The notes beneath the pieces were generated by a model. The model was not told the origin of the DNA. It did not search any database and saw only the letters and a list, made by a program, of their open reading frames with translations. Positions 51,201 through 60,200 of a DNA stretch of 64,000 bases are shown one piece after another. Numbering within the stretch: position 1 is the stretch's first letter; each line of letters opens with the position of its first letter. The DNA comes from Aspidiotus rigidus (Eukaryota > Arthropoda > Insecta > Hemiptera > Diaspididae). A program made the position numbers and the translations under genes. Location: assembly GCA_035079385.1 (NCBI GenBank), contig JAVHKY010000024.1, positions 310,001 to 374,000 on the forward strand, read 5' to 3'.

Positions 51201-54200
51201 GCTCCGGTGAGACTTATGCGAGTTGAAGCTGGACTGTTCCGCGGAATTGGCGATCTTGAGCACAATATAAATTCATTCTTCATCCAATATCGTAAAAAAA
51301 TATAAATGATTGAAAACAATTGCAGAGAGGTTAAAAAGAGAAAAAATGTCCACATTTTCATTTTCGTAGACTGTACGCCGAATTGTTACATTCGTTGTCT
51401 AAATGGAAGTACCTAATCCTTATCTAATCCGCATGGTTCGAAATGAAGACACTAGTATCTGACTGGCTTCGACGAGAACATTCCGCAGAATGAGTGTTCA
51501 ACTTACCGTCTAGCTTCAATTGCGTGTGCGTTTTGATCGCTGCGTGTGAGTCAGTATTGGTCTCTCCTTTTCAAGTTATCACTCGTTGTACCTATCTAAT
51601 CTAGCCTATATTACTGTCCTTTCACTTCTCATTCATGATTGTCCGATACAATTTAGCTAAAAGATAGCTGAAGTCGAAAATTAGGTCTATTTCATTATTA
51701 TGCGCCTCGGGCTAGCAGTCTAGGCAAACTACACAATAAAAAATAATTTTTTGGTAGAGAACGGGTGTTTGCTGAAATGTGTAGAGGAAGGTATCGAAAA
51801 GTACCTAAAAAAAACCTCCACTCCCTAAAGGCTGGAGAAAATTTTTTGTGGCACATTTTGGCCCCCAAATTCAGTTTTTGGACCATTTCTCAAAAACTAA
51901 GCGTTTTACAAGAAAATGTTTCGAACAAAAGATGTTCCTCTTGAAATTTCAAATAAAATGTTGTATAGAAAGTCCAGTTTAGACCGAATAGTCAGCTCAA
52001 AAATTCCCTCGAAGTAATATAGTTTTCAAAATGTAGACGAAATTTATCAAAGTTTTGCTGATATCTCGGAAAAATCAACTTCTAGGGTTACCTCAACACA
52101 CGTACAAAACGTGAAATCAATTGACGACTATCTACTACTCTCATCTACCTTATAACATATGCAGCTACCAAACCTGGCTGCGAGTATCGATGCAACGCTA
52201 CCAACACGAAAATTTGTGTGAACGGTATAACATTCTTACATGTATAATAGTTGGAATAATTTAGTACCTAGTGTAGGAGGTGAGGGAGTTGGAAATTGTT
52301 TTGGAGTAATTACATAGGATAGGGGATATGACTCGAGTGATTGTCAGATTATCTGCATGACAAGATCTACATGACGGTGGAGCAAGGAAACCCCAGAGGA
52401 GAGGCTGTTTTTTTCATGTGAATAATACCAAGAAGCTAGTAGGATTAAGACAGAATAACACACATGAACAAATTTCAAACTTTTGGAATGAACGTGATCT
52501 ATCTAAGGTATTTCTAGAAGTATTTTCGATGCTTGACTACCATGCCATTTGCCATTAATTTTTCGATATTACCTCTCATTATTGTGTAGTACCTATGTTT
52601 AGTTACCGGGGGTTGTTGCAACGCGTGACGTACCTTATCGAGCTACAAAATTTCAATGCGCGAGAAGATACACTTGCCCGTCGCGATGAAGCGCGGGAAT
52701 TGAACAATATATCAAAAAAACGTCCAATGGCATTGTACTCAGCGTTGAAAATACTTCTAGAAATTCTCTCAATAATTCATGTTCACTCCATAAGTTTGAA
52801 ATTCGTTCATTTCTGTAATAGTTCTTGAAGTTGTAAATGGTTAAAAAAAGGGGACGGTAATTTCGGGTAAGAGGATTAAGTTTTTGGGCGCGCGACCAGT
52901 TTTAGCATGTTGATGCGACTGATACAAAGTTTCTTGGATAGATGATAGAGTATGAAGAATATATTATGTGGGTACAAGAGGTGGTAAAGAACCTCTTTTA
53001 TGGAGCACGTGGGATCTGAAAAATGTAGATTGTGACGCCACGAGGCTGACCTATGACGTCATTAAATTGTGATGTCACAGGCCCGGACTTTGGAACTATA
53101 TACAAGGTGGACCAGAAAGATGTTACCAGTTAAATGGGAGTTTGCATTAAATCTGTTGTCGCGCAAAAACGCAAAACATTAGATGTATAGTTTAAATGTA
53201 CGAATTTTGTATCTCAATTTTATCTTTAATTTGAGCCATATCCGAAGTTTCTACGACTTTTCTGAGCCGAGTTATGGGCCAAAATGTGCTGAAATTTTTC
53301 TGCAGGGGTTCCCAAGGTTGTGAATTATCAAAAAACAATTTTCCTGATTGAAAAAATCGGCGTAATCTTCAAAGAGTTCCACGATCCTGGAGTAAAATTA
53401 GCGCTGAATCCGAATAAGATTGTTCAAAAATTCTGCGAAGCACCAAAATGGATTAATGGGCCCAAAAAGTGTCAAAATTTCCCCAAAATGATAAAACCGC
53501 CCTATCTTCGAAATTTTTCTTGATTCTGAGATAAAATTTAGCGCTGAATCTGAATAAAATTGTTCGAAAATTCTGCGAAACACCAAAATGGGTTAATAGG
53601 CCCAAAAAGGGTCAAAATTTTCCCCAAAATGATAAAATTGCCCAACTTTCAAAGTTTTTCTAGATCCTGAGATAAAATTTGGCGCTGAATCTGAATAAAA
53701 TTGTTAAGAAATTCTGCAAAGCACCAAAAGAAGGTTGATGGGACCAAAAAGTGTCAACATTTCTCCAAAACGAAAAAAATTGCCTAACCTACAAAGTTTT
53801 TCTTGATTCTGGGATAAAATTGTGTGCTGAGGTAAAAAAAAAACTGTTGAACTCTCCTTGGCAAGAAACAACAGGAGTTTTTGTGGAAGCACCCGCCTTG
53901 ATCATACCCGGGGCCTCAGTCGATCTGTGTTAAACCCAGGGATCATTCGCCTGCCTCTTTCAAACACGGGGTCTTGATTGTTCTCTTACCGCGCGCTCAT
54001 GACAAAAGTCGAGCTTGACGGTATCATTGCCTCCTCCGGGTGAAACCCCGAGAAATTCCGGGCGTTCGTCTGCCTCAATCAAAGACTGAGCTGTAGCTGA
54101 TCGCTCATCACGAGCAAGACCGAATTTGCGGTATCTTCCCATTGCCTGAATCAAAGAGTTTTTGCACTTTGGCCCGCTTCGTTCATAGGTGAGGCGTCAA

Positions 54201-57200
54201 TTGATCTCTCATTGCAAGCACGCAACAGAAGACCAACTTGCGTTCTTTGACTGAAACAACTAGAGTTTTCGCACTTTTTCCCGCTTTGATCATACGCAGA
54301 GCCCTAGTCGGTCTCTCACCACGAACCTTCAACGAAAGATGAATTTATCGCCTTCTCCAATCCCCCAAATGAGGAGCATTTCCGCAATTTCCTCTTTGGG
54401 ATCTCTCACCCGACGCTTGTCGATCTCTCACTCCGCGAGTACTCAACAGCAGACGAACTTGTCGACATTCCTTCCATCCCCTGAATCAACAATTTTACTG
54501 CAGAATGAGAAAAATTTTTGATTTTTCATTTTGGAAATCATCTAGGGCCATTTCAGTATTATTCTCGGACTCGCCGCTAAATTTTACTTCAGAATTGAAA
54601 ACACTATTGAAGATTACGCAATTTTTCATCTTGGAGCAATTTTGATTCTCTTTGAGCCCATCATTCCATTTTGGTGCTCCGAAATATTTTTTAAGCACTT
54701 GAACGATTTTCCAATTTGGGGAAATTTTGGCATTTTTTGGGCCCAATAACCCATTTTGCTGCTTCGAAGAATTTTTCAAGCATTTTTTTCGGACTCAGCG
54801 CAAAATGCCACTTGAATAGCGGATTAAAGTTTGAAGGATTTTGGTCCTTTTTGGGCCCATTAACCCCTTTTTGGTGTTTTGAAGAACTGTTTAAGCATTT
54901 TTCTCGATTTCAGCGCAAAATTCCACTTGAAAATCAAATTGAAATTTGAAAGTTTGAACAATTTTCCAATTTGGGGAAATTTTGACCTTTTTTGGGCCCA
55001 TCAACCCATATCGGTGCTTCGAAGAATTTTTCAAACATTTTTTTCGGACTCAGCGCGAAATTCCACTTCGAAATTGAAATACAATTCAAAAGTTTGAACG
55101 AGTTTCCTACTTGGGGGAATTTTGACCCTTTTTGGGCCCATTAACCCATTTTGGTGCTTCTTAGGATTTTGTTACTATTTTTCTCGTTTTCTCCGTCGAA
55201 ATTCACGTAAGAAACATAATTTTATCATTAAAATTTTCGAAATTCAGCTCAATACTATTCATTTTCAAGCTCTATTTGGAAACCCTGGCGATTTGGTGAA
55301 TTTTCGGCACATTTTGGTCCATAACTCGGCTCAGAAAAGTCGTAGAAACTTCGTATATGCCTCAAATTAAAGATAAAATTGAGATACAAAATTCGTACAA
55401 TTAAACTATACGTCTAACGTTTTGCCTTTTCGTGCTACGACAGATTTAGCACAAACTCCCATTTAACTGGTTACATCTTTCTGGTCCACCCTGTATAATA
55501 GGAGAGGAACGTAGAAAAAACTGATCTGTGACGTCAACAGATTGTGACGTCACAAGGCTGACCTATAACATCATCAAACTGTAACGTCACAGGCCCCACT
55601 CCCAAGCTGTATACATAGGAGGGGGGACTCACACAAATTTTTGAGCTGGGCTTTGCCGGCCGCCTGAACGTTGGATGGCGGAGTCCCCCCCCCCTCACCC
55701 GTTAAAACAGGTTCCCTGTTAACATCGACTTGTGACGTCAACATAACGTGATTTCCTTAGTGCGTGACGTCCGCCATTAGAGGAAAGGCAAAATTTCAAC
55801 TGAAGTGCGAAGAGGAAGAGGCCTGATTTGAACGAGGAGACAAAGTTAGGATATTTGAAAAATAGCCTTAATGTGGAAACTTGGAAGAAGTCACTGTCTA
55901 AATTCCTGGAGAGGTGTGTTGCAGTCTTAGAAAGGCAGACGCAACAGGTTTCTTGTTGCTATTGAAAAAGATGCAATAGATAGGCCTTAAATTCTCAAAA
56001 TATTAATTTGAAGTAGATTTGTAGTTTTCTGGAAATGCACGCTGATTGACTTCAAATGGATCTCATATAGCCTACATGCCAATGTCGAGTCAATTTTTAG
56101 TTGACCGTACAGATTTTTCTCTTGAGACCTGAAATCATATGCTCTGTTGGGTCAATGTCGAGTCGGATCTGTTGTTCACTGCGGTGACCACGGTAGTCGA
56201 CTTTGAATTGAATTTACATCGATATCAAACTGGAGTCAATTTTGAGTTGACATCGACAGATTTTTCTTTGGACCTGAAATCAACTGCTCGGTGAGGTTGG
56301 TTTCAAGTCAATTTGTAGTTTTTGGGTAGAATACGCTGATCGACTACAAAATGACGTCAGTTCAGAATCAATTGACAGTCTCCTCCTTTCAAGATCCTGT
56401 GTGCTTGGTGACTTCATTATTCGAAGGCAGAATGTGTAGTTGTAGTTATATACTACGGATTATAGAGGATCCTAATTATGCTTTACTAATTCAACAATGG
56501 TCAAATCAACACAACGTTGACTTTGATTCTCAGTCGACTCCCTCTCTCTCCTTGTGCCATATTCAAAGGACTTCAGACAGTGTTGTCATCTCGATAATCG
56601 GGAATTCTTCTGGTGTCACATCGGTTCGTTGTCTTATATTCCTTAACCATCAGGAGAAAAATTTAATTCCAAGTTCCGTCTTATTTTTGCCTTATCGAGT
56701 TGTGCTCTTTAAATCTACAACATTGTGATGTTGATCGCCAGTCTTTCGTCGATGGGTGATGTAGAATTGACCCCAAAACAACGTCGCTTTTCAGTTGACA
56801 ACAATCTATAATGCCGGGAGTCGACTCGATTTTACCGTATTCAATGAGTCGATGGTTTTGAGTCAATTCGCGATTGACTTCGAGCGGAACTAATATCGAC
56901 TCATAATTGACGCGACTTGTGGTTGAATTAGCCAATGAATTTAGAGTTGAAATAGGTAGTTCATCGGGATCAAAATTTTCTGGCCAACTGCTGAAAAGCC
57001 TACCTCAGTGACAAAATGTTTTTGATAACCACCTTGTATCCCCTTGATAGAAGCAACAATTCGTGTGTTGTTCGTAGTCTCATAAAACTCAGCTCCTGCT
57101 TCTGAAAGATGATCAGGTAAAGACAACTCGTAACTTGATCAAGTTAGGAATGGAGGTGATGGGATTGTGTGGATCCAGGAACCAGTATGTATTAAAGCTG

Positions 57201-60200
57201 GGAAAGTAATTGGTCGTTAGTGAGTTTTAGCAGCGTGAGGGGTTATTAGAGAAGGTTGCTTGAATTTCTCGATCAACTTCGTCAAATAAGATACTGAACT
57301 CTGAAACTATGGTGGATGGATTGTAGGAGGGTAAATTTATTCTTTCCGGCACTGTTCAAATTAGATAATTTTGCAATTTTAATTTACTATGAGTTTTTCA
57401 ACTAATCCAAACTTTGTATTTCTGTGTTTGCTTACAGCTTCTGAGGGTGAACAGCAACGGCACCTTACGTAAACCTAGTCATATTAAGTATTTACAGACT
57501 GATAGTCCTAGAGATTTGTGAGTGGAGGCACATATTGAGCTTATACTCTAAAATTACCTATAAGTCATGGAACGATTTAAAAAATCCCCTTGTTCCAGGT
57601 ACAATAAAATGTTTACCGATCAAAACGGATACCTAGTTAATAAGAGTAATACTCGTAGTCATGCGTCACCCGTGGATTTCCAAAGCGTCATACCTATGGA
57701 GATACTAGAAAGCGATATGAGCTATTTAGATAGTTCGAATAACGAGGTTAGTGCGGTATTTTTGCTTCGCGCTGAATTATTGCAGTTCGTGGATTATAAT
57801 TCTAAATTGTATCAGGTCATCAAACGAGTGGCCGAATTACAAGAATTGGTAGAAAATTCGGAGCAGTATTTAACGCAACAACAACAGCACCAACGTGAAT
57901 CCAGTGATTCGGATAATTCGCATATATCTTCTTTGGATTCGGATCCGGCATCTTTGCCCGCTCCTGGACAGTTGAAACATAGCGATTCCTTAACTCTGTT
58001 AGCGCAGGTTAGTTTTTTGCTGAAAGACTTCTCACGCGTTTCCGTTGCATTTTCGCACCGTTAGAGGTAAGCTAACTTCGTTCTTCTCATGATTTCAGAG
58101 TCATGCGAATGTAAACGAACGCCTATTTGAGGCAATTAAAGCTCTACAGTTGGCGGATATGGAAAGTGATACGGATTCAATAAGCACGCCGTCGAACAGC
58201 CCATCGCGTACGAGTGAGTAGATGAGAGATTATCTTTCGATTACCCACTACATAGAATAATCGAACATATCTGGAGAAGATTCCTCATTCGCGTTCCTCT
58301 CTCAAGAAGTGCTCAATTGAATAATTCGATCGAATAAGTTTCGATAGATGAGAGGGCCTTTTTTTTTTCTAAATTTTTTTCTCCAAAACGCAGGCACACG
58401 ACAAACATTACAGATTTCTCAAAGTTTTCGCAGTTTATTTTGTCTATGTGTCACAATTTTTTTTTTGGAAACTTTTGAACTAGGATTCACCTCGACTTTT
58501 ACAAATTGGCAATGATAATAAAGTCCTGGCAATCTTTTCTGAAGTCATTTTTGGAGGATCCGACCAATTCACCAACAGGAAATTTCACCTGTCAGTTTTT
58601 TTTTTTTTTTTTTTCTTTTTTCTTTTTTTTTTTTTTCATTGTCAGAAAGTTTGTCTTCCTTTTTTGAGTTCACCGACACCGACGACGAAATTCACCTTTT
58701 TCAATCAGCTGTTCGACTTTTATTTGATGCTTTGATATATCAAATTTTATTTTAAAAATTATTTAAATAAATAATAATTCAATAAAGAAAATTTAATCAA
58801 CTAAAATTATTAATATTCATAAATTAAATTAATAAATATTATATTTTATTATTTATAATTATAAATTTTAATTTAATAAATCAATTTATTTATTCAAAAT
58901 TTTGTTTAAAAATTTGAATGAATAATTTTTATTTCAATAATGATTAAATCTAAAAATTATAATAATTTAAATTATATTATTTTATTATTGTTTTTTTTTT
59001 CAAAATTCAATTTAATAAAAATATAAAAATAAATAATACTTGAAAATATAAAAAATAATATAAAATTTAGTTTTATTAAATAAAGTATCAAAAATAAAAT
59101 TATTAAATGAATTTTTTATTATTATTAAACTGATTAATTTAAATTTATTTACAAAAATATAATCGAATTTTGTCGGTGAACTTTCTGTAGGTGAATCTTA
59201 ATCGGTGAATTTTTTTAGGTGAAAAATCTTTCGGTGGAACACCCTAGTCCCCATTTTTGGAACGTCTGGTGTGAAAGCAGTCATCTGATAGGAGCCAAGA
59301 ATTTTGATATCCAGTTCTTAGCTTTCATTTAAATTCTAGCATTTGTTCGTTTGACTTTGACGTCACTGCAGCTAATGGAATTTTTTCTTTGTTTTAATTG
59401 CAGATCCTAAAAATAACCGCGATTCGAATTTGAGTTTCGGTCTTCATAGTCCGGATAACGTACTCTCGATGGAACAGCAGAACATACAGGTAAAAATTAA
59501 CCACGTATTTTGTAGTTCGTCCTCAAGCTGTGCTTTTCGGATTAAACTCTCGATAGAATGTCCTGAGTGCCACCAACTTGAATACTCGCACATAAGGATC
59601 TTGGATGGTCCCCAACCTTGAATTTTTTCCGATTTTTTATTCAACTACACAAAGGTTTATTAGCTCGGGATGGTGTGTTGGAGCTGAATTATGAGGACAG
59701 GAAGAAGTGTAGAGTGTTAATAATGGATTCTGAATTGTTGGAGAGGACAGAGGAAGACTGGGACAGTATGGGTACGGCGTTCCGCAGTGGTTCTGGAGCT
59801 AAGAACAGGAGAAAAAATTGGAGACGTATAATTTTTTCAGCATGACAGTACCGGCATGAGGGTGGAGCAGAGAGCCAAGGAGAAAGAAGGAGTGGGTTTG
59901 GTGGGTCATATAGGCCGGCAAAAGATAGGGATCAGGAATTGAGTAAGAGAGCGGGGCTTGCGTGGTTCCTAGATCCACTGCATTGTTTCTCGACAAGACC
60001 AGGAGTCTAGAGTGGAGCAATTGAAGATGATCGTTGAAGTTCGCAAGAAAATGTGGATACACTGAACGATAGGGTCGAAAGAGTAGAGTCCTTGCACGGC
60101 TTTGAAAGAGAGAAAGATAGCCGGAAAGTAGAAGGAATTTACGGGGGGGCGGAGAAGAGAGAGGTAAGGCAGGAATATATGGCAGATAGAATATATGGAG

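Larger units (their letters stand above)
53102..55494. mobile_element. 2.4-kb long-inverted-repeat element F2 with tandem arrays
   Basis: Ends ACAAGGTGGACCAGAAAGAT and its complement, with about 230 bp of inverted similarity (CAGTTAAATGGGAGTTTG, TTGTATCTCAATTTTATCTT). TATA lies on both sides. Left array of ~120-bp units 53330-53830, inverted right array 54520-55160, and a central repeat zone 53870-54500 related to the F1 centre in opposite orientation. No protein seen. Confidence 0.85.
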
